Part shown: piece by piece, positions 27,116 through 36,030 of the stretch
Numbering within the stretch: the first letter of the stretch is position 1
How the letters are laid out: every line of letters starts with the position of its first letter
DNA from: Pontibacter cellulosilyticus
GTDB lineage: Bacteria > Bacteroidota > Bacteroidia > Cytophagales > Hymenobacteraceae
Direction of reading: 5' to 3'
Assembly: GCF_014306105.1 (NCBI RefSeq)
Contig: NZ_JACRVF010000001.1
Location: forward strand, 884,413 to 948,412
DNA: 64,000 nt
The notes under the pieces: model-generated
Database searches by the model: none
Told to the model about the DNA's origin: nothing
The model's input: only the letters and a program-made list of their open reading frames with translations
Program-made: the position numbers and the translations under genes

Positions 27116-28663
27116 ATGAAACGCATACATACCATACTTTTCCTGTTGCTAGCAACTTTTGTTATGGCACAGGAAAAAGCAGCCCCTGATACCATAAACC
27201 CTGCTAAAGGCAACCGGGAACTACAGCTTAAGTTGATAAAAGCACGAAAGGAAAAGCTGTTCTCCGACTCATTGGGCCTGCAAAACTCAACCAAGCAGCA
27301 ACTAGACTCCACCCGTTACAACAGCTACGGCGATCTGCTGCACGATGACCCGCAGTATAACCCACGGCAACCCTTATGGAAACCTGCCGCCCAGGTTCTT
27401 GGTGTAAACGCGCTGTTTATGGGCTACAACCGCTACATAGCAAAAGCAGACTATGGCTACGTGAGTCCCAGCACCTGGAAAACCAACCTGACAACGGAGC
27501 CTGAGTGGGATACTGATGGTTTCAGAATCAACTTTATCGGCCATCCTTATCAGGGCACTTTATACTTTAACGCGGCAAGGTCGCAGGGTTACAACTACTG
27601 GCAATCGCTGCCCTTTGCAGTGGCTGGTAGCCTTACCTGGGAGTACTTTGGTGAAAATACGTTGCCCTCCTACAACGATATGGTATATACTCCCCTGAAC
27701 GGCGCGGCACTTGGGGAGATCTTGTACCGCGTAAGCTCAAACATTTTAGATGACCGTACCAGAGGCCGCGAGAGAGTGATGCGTGAACTGGCAGCCGGAT
27801 TGATTAACCCGGTGCGGGGGTTAAACCGACTGCTGCAAGGCAAAACATCACAGGTTACAAATGCAGAGGTTTATGAAAAAGACCCGATGAATGTAACACT
27901 ATTTGCCGGAGTGCACCGCCTTAACGTGGACGAAAATGATGTGTTTGGAGCAGGCAGCAACAACGCTATGCTAAACGTGCAGCTGGACTATGGCACTGCT
28001 TTCGAGGCGCACAAACCATTCGATCTTTTCCGGCTGCGCACAGAGTTAAGTATAGGCAGTGCCGATACGGTAGGTGGCATTATCAACAACATTACAGGCT
28101 ATGGATTTCTGTTTGGCAAGCCTTCCAGCATAGGAAAGCTGCAGCTACTTACCGGCGCCTTTCAGTACTACGACTATTGGGACACACGCAACTTTGTTTT
28201 AGGTGCACTGGGCTTTGGAGGAGGCGTTTTCTCACAATTACCACTAAGCAAAGAGATCAACTTATACACAAACGCACACTTAGGAGTTATTCCGCTGGCC
28301 GGCAACAGTACACGATCTGCCCCCGACTCGCTGGGCCTCCGCGACTATATTTACGCAACTGGCCTACAGGGCAAAGTTGAGAGTACGCTGAGTTTAGGAA
28401 AGTATGCCTCTGTTGCTTTTGTTTACTACCATTTCTGGTTGAATACTTTCAAGGGGCTGGACGGGTATAACTCCATCGGCATTATAAGGCCACGAGTAAC
28501 GCTCAGGCTGTTTAAAAACCTAAGTGTTGGCTACGAACACTTTGGCTATACCACTGATAGAAACCTTCGCGACTTTGCAGACCAGTACAATGTTATCACT
28601 GATCAAAAAGTATTTCTGCAGTTGTTTCTTGAGAACCCTCAGCGGCGCGGAAGGTATAACTAA
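27116..28663 (+). CDS. Exported DUF3943-type protein
   Basis: A 515-residue protein. The start at 27116 gives a clean signal peptide (MKRIHTILFLLLATFVMA). The middle has the blocks TDGFRINFIGHPYQG, AARSQGYNYWQSL and TWEYFGENTLPSYNDMVYTP, which match DUF3943, a Bacteroidota/Proteobacteria family of outer-membrane-associated proteins. The C-terminal half has alternating hydrophobic and polar residues in strand-like runs, which fits a beta barrel. Function unknown. It stands alone, divergent from tcmP. Confidence 0.8.
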   Translation: MKRIHTILFLLLATFVMAQEKAAPDTINPAKGNRELQLKLIKARKEKLFSDSLGLQNSTKQQLDSTRYNSYGDLLHDDPQYNPRQPLWKPAAQVLGVNALFMGYNRYIAKADYGYVSPSTWKTNLTTEPEWDTDGFRINFIGHPYQGTLYFNAARSQGYNYWQSLPFAVAGSLTWEYFGENTLPSYNDMVYTPLNGAALGEILYRVSSNILDDRTRGRERVMRELAAGLINPVRGLNRLLQGKTSQVTNAEVYEKDPMNVTLFAGVHRLNVDENDVFGAGSNNAMLNVQLDYGTAFEAHKPFDLFRLRTELSIGSADTVGGIINNITGYGFLFGKPSSIGKLQLLTGAFQYYDYWDTRNFVLGALGFGGGVFSQLPLSKEINLYTNAHLGVIPLAGNSTRSAPDSLGLRDYIYATGLQGKVESTLSLGKYASVAFVYYHFWLNTFKGLDGYNSIGIIRPRVTLRLFKNLSVGYEHFGYTTDRNLRDFADQYNVITDQKVFLQLFLENPQRRGRYN

Positions 28664-28726
28664 ATAAGTTGCGAATATCCAACGCTAGCATCAATCAATC
28701 GCAACTTGAGTAGCATAGGCTATTTG

Positions 28727-29296
28727 CTATAACTTGTGCAGTTGAAAATAACCCAAGTGTATTTCGTCTTCAGGTAGTTCAGTAATGGGTGATAGAAGTA
28801 TACTGTACTGCTGCTTTATTTCCTCTGGCAGCATTTCTTTTACAAGTTGCATGTCGTCTACGTCTACGCCATACTTATCATCTATGTGTGAGGCTGCGCC
28901 TTTAAAACCGGTGTGCTTGTAAAAAGCTGATCTACGGGCTTGCGTAGTTGCATCTGCCATATCCGGGGCCACTACCAGCATCTTGTAATGGAACTCATCA
29001 AACTCTCCCGGCTTGTATCCTCCAAGGTTCAGGAAGAAAAGTTTGTCAGGTCCCTCCACGTTTATGCTTTCACTCTGTTGCCTTGGCACTACTTTAACTG
29101 CATAGCCGTCTACAAAGTTAACTTCGCGCCATGCATCTACGTGCAGGTTATTCTTTGCTTCTGGCCAGAATGTTTTAATAGCCGGTACAAGGTCTTTCAT
29201 AGTTTCTCCTATCCCGAAAAACATGTCGTGTTGTTCGGTGTTGCGCCCCGGAGGTCTGCCCCCGAGCATCAACATAAATAGTTTAGGTTGTTGCAT
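28727..29296 (-). CDS. DUF1543 domain protein
   Basis: A 189-residue soluble protein. The N-terminal block LFMLMLGGRPPGRNTEQHDMFFG is the hallmark of DUF1543 proteins. Function unknown. The ATG at 29296 follows a TAGCTTTG sequence on the minus strand (29301-29308); this exact -7 element would place the transcript start at or next to the ATG. Single gene, convergent with the DUF3943 gene 63 bases away. Confidence 0.82.
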   Translation of the reverse strand: MQQPKLFMLMLGGRPPGRNTEQHDMFFGIGETMKDLVPAIKTFWPEAKNNLHVDAWREVNFVDGYAVKVVPRQQSESINVEGPDKLFFLNLGGYKPGEFDEFHYKMLVVAPDMADATTQARRSAFYKHTGFKGAASHIDDKYGVDVDDMQLVKEMLPEEIKQQYSILLSPITELPEDEIHLGYFQLHKL

Positions 29297-29300
29297 GTGG

Positions 29301-29308
29301 CAAAGCTA
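29301..29308 (-). promoter_or_regulatory. Possible -7 element giving a leaderless transcript
   Basis: TAGCTTTG on the minus strand, exact TAnnTTTG, ending 5 bases before the ATG at 29296. No -33 box was seen. Confidence 0.3.
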
Positions 29309-29388
29309 CATAATTACTAGAATTTATACTTGCTGCCTGCTTCTGCACTACATAAACTGTTATGCAAGCGTAGAAGCAATATTAGTTG

Positions 29389-29396
29389 TAACTTTG
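29389..29396 (+). promoter_or_regulatory. Bacteroidota-type -7 element
   Basis: TAACTTTG matches TAnnTTTG exactly, 41 bases before the ATG of the 141-residue gene at 29437. Confidence 0.45.
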
Positions 29397-29436
29397 GGCA
29401 ACCCAACAGCAGCAAAAACGCACAGCACTACTTTAC

Positions 29437-29862
29437 ATGAGACTAGTCGGCAATATAAGTGACATCAAAAACAAACGTGACAGCAAAAACGCTGACATCG
29501 AAATATACATTAACAAGATCGAGTACATCACCTACAAAAAAGATGGCAAGTACTTTCAGCCTTTCGACTACGAAGTAGAGCTGGATATACCCTTCGTACT
29601 AACCGGCGACTGCCTGTCCCAGACAAGCAACAGCCAGCCCAAAGAAGGCGAGTATGAATTTAATGTGTATGAGAAAGTGGATGGGAAGTATGAGCTTAAC
29701 CCGAACAAGCAGCTTTCGGTGTCTACTACCTACGTGGAGGAAGCGGGAATTTTAGTGCTAACCTCAGTTTATTACACGGTGGTGATCTCGAACGAGGAGT
29801 TTCAGGAGCTGAAGCGCAAGGGACACAAAGAACGGGTGGCTAAGAAAGGTAAAAAGCGATAA
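29437..29862 (+). CDS. Hypothetical protein
   Basis: A 141-residue soluble protein with no signal peptide or membrane segment. The sequence is rich in beta-strand patterns (DIEIYINKIEYITYKKDG, EYEFNVYEKVDGKYEL) and ends with a basic tail (KRKGHKERVAKKGKKR). I recognise no family. Its own promoter and terminator mark it as a single-gene unit. The basic tail might bind nucleic acid, but that is guesswork. Confidence 0.7.
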   Translation: MRLVGNISDIKNKRDSKNADIEIYINKIEYITYKKDGKYFQPFDYEVELDIPFVLTGDCLSQTSNSQPKEGEYEFNVYEKVDGKYELNPNKQLSVSTTYVEEAGILVLTSVYYTVVISNEEFQELKRKGHKERVAKKGKKR

Positions 29863-29890
29863 TCACCGCTAAATAAGAAAGTATAAAAGC

Positions 29891-29928
29891 AAAAGACCTG
29901 CCTTAATCTAACTTAAAGCAGGTCTTTT
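29891..29928 (+). terminator. Rho-independent terminator
   Basis: An 11-bp stem (29891-29901 with 29918-29928) followed by CATTTTTTG. It ends the 141-residue gene. Confidence 0.85.
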
Positions 29929-30060
29929 CATTTTTTGTATCTCGTACAAACTCGATAAAGATAAGAAAGCTTCTACAAGCTTTATTCAGGTATTTAGCCT
30001 GTCTGTGCGATAACAAAAAATATATCGTCTATTAAAGTATACGTTTCCGTTTTTCTAATG

Positions 30061-30300
30061 TTAAGCCGTTTGGTCATTTTCTTCCTCATGATAATCAGGC
30101 TGACGGCCAGTATAAATTGCAAATGCCACTAAACCGATTCCGGCAGCTAGCAGCACATACTGCTTTTGTCTGTTCGAGAGGCCATTATAGAAATCCAACC
30201 CGTGCTTGCCTGGATCTTTTAATATATCAGCTATCTGCGATGGATTCTTAACCAAACCCTCTAGTGTGTTCATTGTGTCGTTCGTGCTGTTCGATTCCAT
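30061..30300 (-). CDS. Small protein with one membrane helix
   Basis: A 79-residue protein. Residues 1-45 are hydrophilic with a helical, amphipathic look (TLEGLVKNPSQIADIL). Residues 47-64 (QYVLLAAGIGLVAFAIYT) form one membrane helix, and the tail is acidic. I recognise no family. It is on the same strand as, but 90 bases from, the VOC gene, which ends at 30391. Confidence 0.6.
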   Translation of the reverse strand: MESNSTNDTMNTLEGLVKNPSQIADILKDPGKHGLDFYNGLSNRQKQYVLLAAGIGLVAFAIYTGRQPDYHEEENDQTA

Positions 30301-30390
30301 AAGTCTTTTGTGTTTATAAAAACAAGTACGTCTATATATACGCTTAAGGTTTTGAAAGCACTATAAAGTATAAAAGCAATTTATGGCTAC

Positions 30391-30804
30391 CTAAGACGCA
30401 AACACTTCATCTGCATTTTTAAAAGCCTTAAACTCCAGCGGGTTGTTGCTCAGGTCGAGTACAAACATGGTGCGCTGCTCTCCTACCTGTCCTTCGTAAC
30501 GGGTGTGTGCTTTTACAACAAATTTTACGTTGTGCCTGGTCAGGTTTTCCTGCAACTCATCGAACTGCTCGTAGCTAAGTATACAGCCAAAGTGCGGCAC
30601 CGGCACGCTTACTCCGTCCACTTTACCGCAGTAATCCAGCTCCGGAATGTTACTGATTACATGTGCCGAAAGCTGGTGTCCGAAAAAGTCGAAATCGATC
30701 CAGTGCTCCGTGCTGCGGCCTTCCTGGCAGCCCAAAATCTCTACATAAAACCTGCGAGTAGATTCGATGTCCTTTACTTTAAAAGCGTAGTGAAAAGCAT
30801 TCAT
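30391..30804 (-). CDS. VOC family protein (glyoxalase-like)
   Basis: A 137-residue single-domain VOC protein. The start MNAFHYAFKVKDIESTRRFYVEILG carries the first ligand (His5). The central GVSVPVPHFGCIL gives a second His, and NPLEFKAF a Glu ligand. This is a glyoxalase/dioxygenase fold with unknown substrate. The ATG lies just one base after the TAA of ghrA, so the two are one operon and probably coupled in translation. The start at 30834 in the same frame would overlap ghrA and is less likely. Confidence 0.82.
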   Translation of the reverse strand: MNAFHYAFKVKDIESTRRFYVEILGCQEGRSTEHWIDFDFFGHQLSAHVISNIPELDYCGKVDGVSVPVPHFGCILSYEQFDELQENLTRHNVKFVVKAHTRYEGQVGEQRTMFVLDLSNNPLEFKAFKNADEVFAS

Positions 30805-30805
30805 G

Positions 30806-31735
30806 TTAATATCCTTTGGTTCGTGAAACAACATTAATCAACGGCTCCTTCTGATGAAGCCTGTCGTAGTTCTGTAATATCTGCTTTGCTGCTGAGGCCG
30901 GATTGGTAACGCTGGCGATATGCGGCGTTACGTCTACTTTAGGGTGAGACCAGAAAGGGTGCTCCTTCGGCAATGGCTCCGTTCTGAAAACATCCAGGCT
31001 CGCCCCTGCTAAATGGCCTTTATCCAGCATCTCCAATAGGTCTGCCTCCACCAGGTGCTCCCCTCGGGCTACGTTTATCACATAAGCTCCCTGCGGCAGT
31101 TTCTCAAAGGTGGTTTTATTTAAGATATTGGCTGTTTCGGAAGTGAGTGGCAGCAGACAGATAAGCACATTGGAGGTGGCCAGAAAGTAGTCCAGCTCAT
31201 CAGCTCCGGCATAAACAGGAATTCCTTCGATACTTTTATGAGATTTAGCCCAGCCCTGCACACTAAAGCCGAGCTTCTTTAGTTGCGTGGCTGCCTCGGC
31301 TCCTAGTACTCCCATACCCATTACGCCTACGGTAAGGTCGCGCTGGCGCAGGTATGGCTTTGGCTGCCAGTTGCCCTCCTGTTCTGCAGCCTTATATGCC
31401 GAAAGTCCCCGCATGTAGTTCAGCACAACAGCTGTCGTAAAAGTAGCCATATCGTTGGTTAGATGCTCATCCGTTACCCGGGTTATTAGCACATCTTCCG
31501 GCAGCTCCGGATCTTTGAGAATGTGGTCTACGCCGGCTCCCATCGATGCAATGCACTTCAGGTTTGGAAATGCTTTGAAAGCACCTAAAGGATGGTTCCA
31601 GGTGATAGCAAACGTTATCTCTTCTTCAGAACCGGTATCAGGGTAAACACGCAGGTCCAGTTCCGGTCTTTCTGATTTAATCGTTTCCAGCCAGGGATTT
31701 ATGTCCCGCCCACGGCTTATTAAAAGTATAGACAT
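30806..31735 (-). CDS. ghrA: Glyoxylate/hydroxypyruvate reductase A-like dehydrogenase
   Basis: A 309-residue D-2-hydroxyacid dehydrogenase, which would reduce glyoxylate and hydroxypyruvate with NADPH. The coenzyme motif is GVMGMGVLGAEAA. Catalytic residues are in NVARGEHLVEADLL (Arg), RTEPLP (Glu) and DVTPHIAS (His). The N-terminal block ITWNHPLGAFKAFPNLKCI is typical of the GhrA branch. Followed after one base by the VOC gene; the pairing suggests a role for both in removing reactive 2-oxo compounds, by inference only. Confidence 0.9.
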   Translation of the reverse strand: MSILLISRGRDINPWLETIKSERPELDLRVYPDTGSEEEITFAITWNHPLGAFKAFPNLKCIASMGAGVDHILKDPELPEDVLITRVTDEHLTNDMATFTTAVVLNYMRGLSAYKAAEQEGNWQPKPYLRQRDLTVGVMGMGVLGAEAATQLKKLGFSVQGWAKSHKSIEGIPVYAGADELDYFLATSNVLICLLPLTSETANILNKTTFEKLPQGAYVINVARGEHLVEADLLEMLDKGHLAGASLDVFRTEPLPKEHPFWSHPKVDVTPHIASVTNPASAAKQILQNYDRLHQKEPLINVVSRTKGY

Positions 31736-31913
31736 CGCAATTAGTTAGAGTTGTTGTACTTGCAGCTGTAATGCCATTGATAAAGCGACAGCGAAGTAAG
31801 TATAGACTGCAAGCTAACACATCTCCTGCAGTAAATTCCGGTAAAAATTAACTTATCTTGTCAAAATCTTGTTAAAAGGTGACGTAAAAAATTTTAGAAT
31901 TAAAGTGAAGCAG

Positions 31914-33473
31914 ATGGAGAGCCTTAGCTCAAAAGCATATAAAAAAGAGTTTGTAACAACGTTTTCCGGTGATGACAGCGGCGACCTTACACCGCGCCAG
32001 ACACCGGGTGCACTTTATAGTAAAGCAGTTCCGACTCCGGTAGATAAAGTAATCCTGCTTGCCTGGTCTGATGACTTAGCCACTAAGCTCGGTATACAAA
32101 AACCGGCAGAGCAACAGGAGGTGGACATACTTGGCGGCAATCATGTTACTGATACCATGTACCCTTATGCAGCGTGCTATGCCGGCCACCAGTTCGGCAA
32201 CTGGGCTGGGCAGTTAGGCGATGGCCGCGCCATTACACTGGGCGAGTGGGAAACTGCCCCCAAACAAAGCTGGGAGCTACAACTTAAAGGAGCCGGACCT
32301 ACACCCTATTCCCGCCGTGCCGATGGTAGGGCCGTAATACGATCTTCTGTGCGGGAATACCTGATGAGTGAGGCCATGCATAACCTGGGAGTGCCCACCA
32401 CCCGTGCTTTAAGCCTGGTAACAACCGGTGAGCCTGTGCTCCGCGACATGTTCTACAACGGCAACCCTGCCTATGAACCGGGTGCCATTGTGATGCGTGT
32501 GGCGCCAAGCTTTCTAAGGTTTGGCAACTTTGAAGTGCTCGCAGCCAGAAAAGAAATAGAAAATCTTAAACAACTTGTAAACTGGACCATTGATCGCTAT
32601 TACCCACACATTACCGGTGAGGATAAGGTGCTGAAGTGGTTTAAGGAAATAGTGGATCGTACGGCAATGCTGATAGTAGAATGGATGCGCGTAGGTTTTG
32701 TGCACGGCGTAATGAACACCGACAACATGTCTGCACTTGGACTTACTATAGATTATGGTCCCTACTCTTTTGTAGACGACTACGACCCTAACTTTACGCC
32801 TAACACCACCGATTTACCAGGTCGCCGTTACGCCTTCGGTAAGCAGCCATCCATTGCTTACTGGAACCTGGGTTGCCTGGCCGGTGCTTTGGCCCCGCTT
32901 TTCCCGGATACAAAACAGCTTGTTGAGGTACTGGAGACTTATAAAGATGTTTACTGGCCGAACTACTACGGCATGATGGGCAAAAAACTTGGCCTAGACC
33001 AGGTTTCCGGAGAAGACATTAAACTGATAAAAGAACTGGAAGAGACGCTGACAGCCATCAAACCTGACATGACTATCTTCTTTCAGTTGCTGATAGAGTT
33101 GCCATTGGATATGACCGATGCATCAGCGGTTACGCAGCACTTTAAGCAGAGCCTCTACAATGACTTAAGCGAAACGGAACAGGAGAAACTTTATACTTTC
33201 ATCCAGAAGTACGTAACGCGTATTAAGGCAAACACCTGCAGCCGCGAGGCATCGCAGGAACTGATGCGCCGTACCAGCCCACGTTTTATACTTCGCAATT
33301 ACCTGCTTCACCAGGCTATAGAAGAGCTGGAACAAGGAAAGGATGATTTGTTTACTAAGCTTCAGCAGGCGATGAAGGAGCCATACTCTGATAAGTATGA
33401 TGAATTCTTCCAGACAAGGCCGGAATGGGCAAGTCAGAAAGCTGGCTGCTCTATGCTGTCTTGTAGTTCGTAA
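31914..33473 (+). CDS. selO: Protein adenylyltransferase SelO (YdiU)
   Basis: A 519-residue pseudokinase that transfers AMP from ATP to proteins; in bacteria it responds to oxidative stress. Signature blocks are YAACYAGHQFGNWAGQLGDG, QLKGAGPTPYSRRADGRAV and FVHGVMNTDNMSALG. The C-terminus ends GCSMLSCSS, with the pair of Cys that in eukaryotic members includes selenocysteine. The ATG at 31914 is preferred over a TTG 45 bases upstream. Single gene, ended by a hairpin. Confidence 0.95.
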   Translation: MESLSSKAYKKEFVTTFSGDDSGDLTPRQTPGALYSKAVPTPVDKVILLAWSDDLATKLGIQKPAEQQEVDILGGNHVTDTMYPYAACYAGHQFGNWAGQLGDGRAITLGEWETAPKQSWELQLKGAGPTPYSRRADGRAVIRSSVREYLMSEAMHNLGVPTTRALSLVTTGEPVLRDMFYNGNPAYEPGAIVMRVAPSFLRFGNFEVLAARKEIENLKQLVNWTIDRYYPHITGEDKVLKWFKEIVDRTAMLIVEWMRVGFVHGVMNTDNMSALGLTIDYGPYSFVDDYDPNFTPNTTDLPGRRYAFGKQPSIAYWNLGCLAGALAPLFPDTKQLVEVLETYKDVYWPNYYGMMGKKLGLDQVSGEDIKLIKELEETLTAIKPDMTIFFQLLIELPLDMTDASAVTQHFKQSLYNDLSETEQEKLYTFIQKYVTRIKANTCSREASQELMRRTSPRFILRNYLLHQAIEELEQGKDDLFTKLQQAMKEPYSDKYDEFFQTRPEWASQKAGCSMLSCSS

Positions 33474-33491
33474 TAAGTTACACAGTATATT

Positions 33492-33536
33492 AAATGCAAA
33501 AGGGGAAAGCGTCTATCGTTTTCCCCTTTTGCATTT
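33492..33536 (+). terminator. Rho-independent terminator of selO
   Basis: A 17-bp perfect stem (33492-33508 with 33520-33536). The stem holds a run of T (CCCCTTTTGCATTTATT) at its 3' side. It ends selO and lies before the HAD gene on the same strand. Confidence 0.8.
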
Positions 33537-33616
33537 ATTCAACCAATCATTTTCTTCGAACTTCGTATGTTAGGAAGCGCAGGTGCTGCACCTGCCCAAC
33601 CTACACATGTGTTACC

Positions 33617-34249
33617 ATGTCAGAAGAAAAAGAGAAGACAAAGGTTTTAGTGTTCGACCTGAACCAGACATTCTATAACAAGAGCTCTAAAGATGAGTTC
33701 TTTAAGTTTGTTGTCGGGAAAAAACCGAAGCAGGCCAAATACTATTTCCAGATGCTTTACTATAAGGCACTACTAAAGCTACACCAGATCAGGAAAACAG
33801 AGTTCAAAGAAAACTTCTTCAACTACCTAGACGATCTGCCACCTAAACAGGTAGAAGCCTATGCAAAAGAGTTCTGGGATGAAGAGTATCCTGACAACTT
33901 TAACAAGCAGCTGCTAAACCACTTTAAGGAGATGCGAAAGCAGGGAGTTAAGCTTTTCTGTGCTACAGGAGGCTTGGAGCTTTACGTAAAACCGCTGTTT
34001 AAGCTATTCCCTATTGATGGATTTGCTGGGACCCGGGTGCAGTATGAAGACAACACCTATAAGGTAATTGGCAAGGCGTGTAAAGACGAAGAAAAACTCT
34101 GCCGTATGGATGAGTTCTACAAAGACACAGGTTACACTGTGGTAGAAGCATACTCTGACAGTAAAGAGGACATTCTGGACATAGCAGAGAAAGCTTACCT
34201 GGTGAAAGACGAGGAACTGAAGCCTTACGAGAAGAACAACAAATCTTAG
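33617..34249 (+). CDS. HAD-superfamily protein with altered motif I
   Basis: A 210-residue protein of the HAD family, PSP-like IB type. Motif I is VFDLNQTFYN: Asp14 is present but the second Asp, the general acid-base in phosphatases, is Asn16. Motif II is FCATGGLELY (Thr in place of Ser) and motif III/IV is VEAYSDSKEDILDIAEKAYLV with the SDSxxD acidic pair. The start at 33617 excludes the terminator hairpin of selO; an in-frame ORF extends further upstream but would translate through the hairpin. The DUF72 gene follows in 25 bases. Activity may be weak or other than phosphatase. Confidence 0.78.
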   Translation: MSEEKEKTKVLVFDLNQTFYNKSSKDEFFKFVVGKKPKQAKYYFQMLYYKALLKLHQIRKTEFKENFFNYLDDLPPKQVEAYAKEFWDEEYPDNFNKQLLNHFKEMRKQGVKLFCATGGLELYVKPLFKLFPIDGFAGTRVQYEDNTYKVIGKACKDEEKLCRMDEFYKDTGYTVVEAYSDSKEDILDIAEKAYLVKDEELKPYEKNNKS

Positions 34250-34274
34250 CCGCTATAACAACATTTCCGCACGT

Positions 34275-35024
34275 ATGATTGAATCTCACCCCAATTTATA
34301 CATTGGCACATCAGGCTGGAGTTACCGCTGGCAGGAAGTGCTTTATCCTGCAGATCTTAAATCAGCGGACCGCCTTTCCTACTATGCTACCCAGTTTAAC
34401 GCCACCGAAATAAACAGCAGCTTTTACCATTTCACGATGGCTAAGACCATAGAGAAATGGCTTGCCACTACCCCTTCCTATTTCAAATTTGCCCCAAAAC
34501 TGCACCAGGAGATCACACACAAACTAAAGTTTACAGACATTGACGAACCGCTGGAGAAGTTCATGTCTAGGTACTTGCTGATGGGAGAACGGCTTGGCCC
34601 TGTGCTGGTGCAGATTGCCGGCAGCTTCCGGTACGACAGACTTGTAGCAGAAGCGTTTTACAGAACCCTTCGGGAGAAGTATACGGACACTGCCTTTGCA
34701 CTGGAGGCACGGCATGTGTCGTGGTTCACGGAAGAGTCGCTGGACCTGATGCGGGAGTATGACATTACAGCAGTGATGGCCAGTGCAGGCAAACGCTTTC
34801 CGGGAACAGAAGTAAGTACCACCGATACGATATACCTACGCCTGCACGGCGACGAAAAAATGTATACTTCTTCCTATTCCGACGAAAAGCTGGAACGCTA
34901 TGCCTTCATGATAAAAGACTGGCTGGAAGACGAAAAACAAGTATGGATATTCTTTAACAACACGGTACTAGGCAATGCAGTTACAGATGCGCAGCGCCTG
35001 AAGCAGTTCATTCAGCAAGTATAA
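34275..35024 (+). CDS. DUF72 domain protein
   Basis: A 249-residue protein of the DUF72 family, a TIM-barrel fold of unknown function. The N-terminal block IGTSGWSYRWQEVLYP, the YATQFNATEINSSFYHF strand and the ALEARHVSWF segment are all typical. It starts 25 bases after the HAD gene, probably in the same operon. The reaction is not known; the barrel and the Glu/Arg residues suggest an enzyme. Confidence 0.88.
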   Translation: MIESHPNLYIGTSGWSYRWQEVLYPADLKSADRLSYYATQFNATEINSSFYHFTMAKTIEKWLATTPSYFKFAPKLHQEITHKLKFTDIDEPLEKFMSRYLLMGERLGPVLVQIAGSFRYDRLVAEAFYRTLREKYTDTAFALEARHVSWFTEESLDLMREYDITAVMASAGKRFPGTEVSTTDTIYLRLHGDEKMYTSSYSDEKLERYAFMIKDWLEDEKQVWIFFNNTVLGNAVTDAQRLKQFIQQV

Positions 35025-35031
35025 GTATAAC

Positions 35032-35637
35032 TTACTTCTCTTGTTTTGCAGGCGGTGCCGGCGTAATCATGATGTGGGCTGCATGTGTGCCGGGGTCCAT
35101 AATCCAGGGCATAGCAGGGCCATCTGGTTTTAGCGGTAAGCCAGTGCTTTCTGCCGTAGCATAAGGTACATAAACCACATAACGCAGGTAGCCGTCCTTC
35201 ACATCGCCGGTTGCCAGATCATAATTCTCATCCGGAGCCGTGAGCACAAACAAAGAGGCAGGCTGTTTGGGCATTTTCAGTTTACCACTCTTCGCTTCCT
35301 GTTCTCTCGTATCAAAGATCTCCTTCCTTTCTTTTCCTGCTTTCTTTAACTCCCTTCCACGTGCCATAAACGGCTCCAGGTCGCGGTGGTAACAGGCTGC
35401 TGAAAAGCCTTTCTGATTCGGATCATCGGCCAAACACACCATCTCATTTGTCCCTTTACGCAGCGTTACTAACTCCCCCTTCTGGTTATATCCCAACACA
35501 GCCGCGCCATCACGCTTATCGGCTGGTGCGGCCAGTAAAGCAGCTTTAATCTGTACTTCTGATGAGGGTACTTTTGTCTGCGCCTGTAAACTGAAACAGG
35601 CAAAAAGTAATAGAGAGAGAACAAGTAATCTGGCCAT
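35032..35637 (-). CDS. Exported hypothetical protein
   Basis: A 201-residue protein with a clear signal peptide (MARLLVLSLLLFACFSLQA). The mature part is rich in Lys, Glu, Ala and Pro, with two Cys (VCLADD and ACYHRD), and a C-terminal segment PWIMDPGTHAAHIMITP. I recognise no family. It is convergent with the DUF72 gene, 7 bases between stop codons. The periplasm is the likely place. Confidence 0.65.
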   Translation of the reverse strand: MARLLVLSLLLFACFSLQAQTKVPSSEVQIKAALLAAPADKRDGAAVLGYNQKGELVTLRKGTNEMVCLADDPNQKGFSAACYHRDLEPFMARGRELKKAGKERKEIFDTREQEAKSGKLKMPKQPASLFVLTAPDENYDLATGDVKDGYLRYVVYVPYATAESTGLPLKPDGPAMPWIMDPGTHAAHIMITPAPPAKQEK

Positions 35638-36030
35638 GACTTTGAAATTTGGTGGAAGAACGAAGTAGCTTACTTATACGATGTATTGTTGTTTTAGAGA
35701 CAGAAACGCCTCGTTTTAGAAAGTATAAATCACTGATAACCAGTCAGTATCTAGCGATCTTTCTGTTTACGTTGCGGTTAAGGCATGATTTCAGATATTT
35801 TTTTTTGCGCAGCCTGCGTCTTTTGCAACCTCTCCCCGTCATCAGGTCAAAATCAACCAAAACGACTTAAGCAACAGACTATGGAACCGATGTACATTTA
35901 CGCCACACCAGCACAGGTTAAGCAGGAACTGGATTTCCTGAAGGCAAAAGCAAACCAACGCGAAGTAAACAAAATAGATTCTGGCAGCACATGTAGCTGC
36001 AAGGTCCAGCAGGCACCGAATAAAGCAACG

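Noticed and set aside
35785-36030. Longer N-terminus of the PAP2 protein from 35785
   Set aside because: It would place a signal peptide 82 residues inside the protein; the start at 36031 fits the family.
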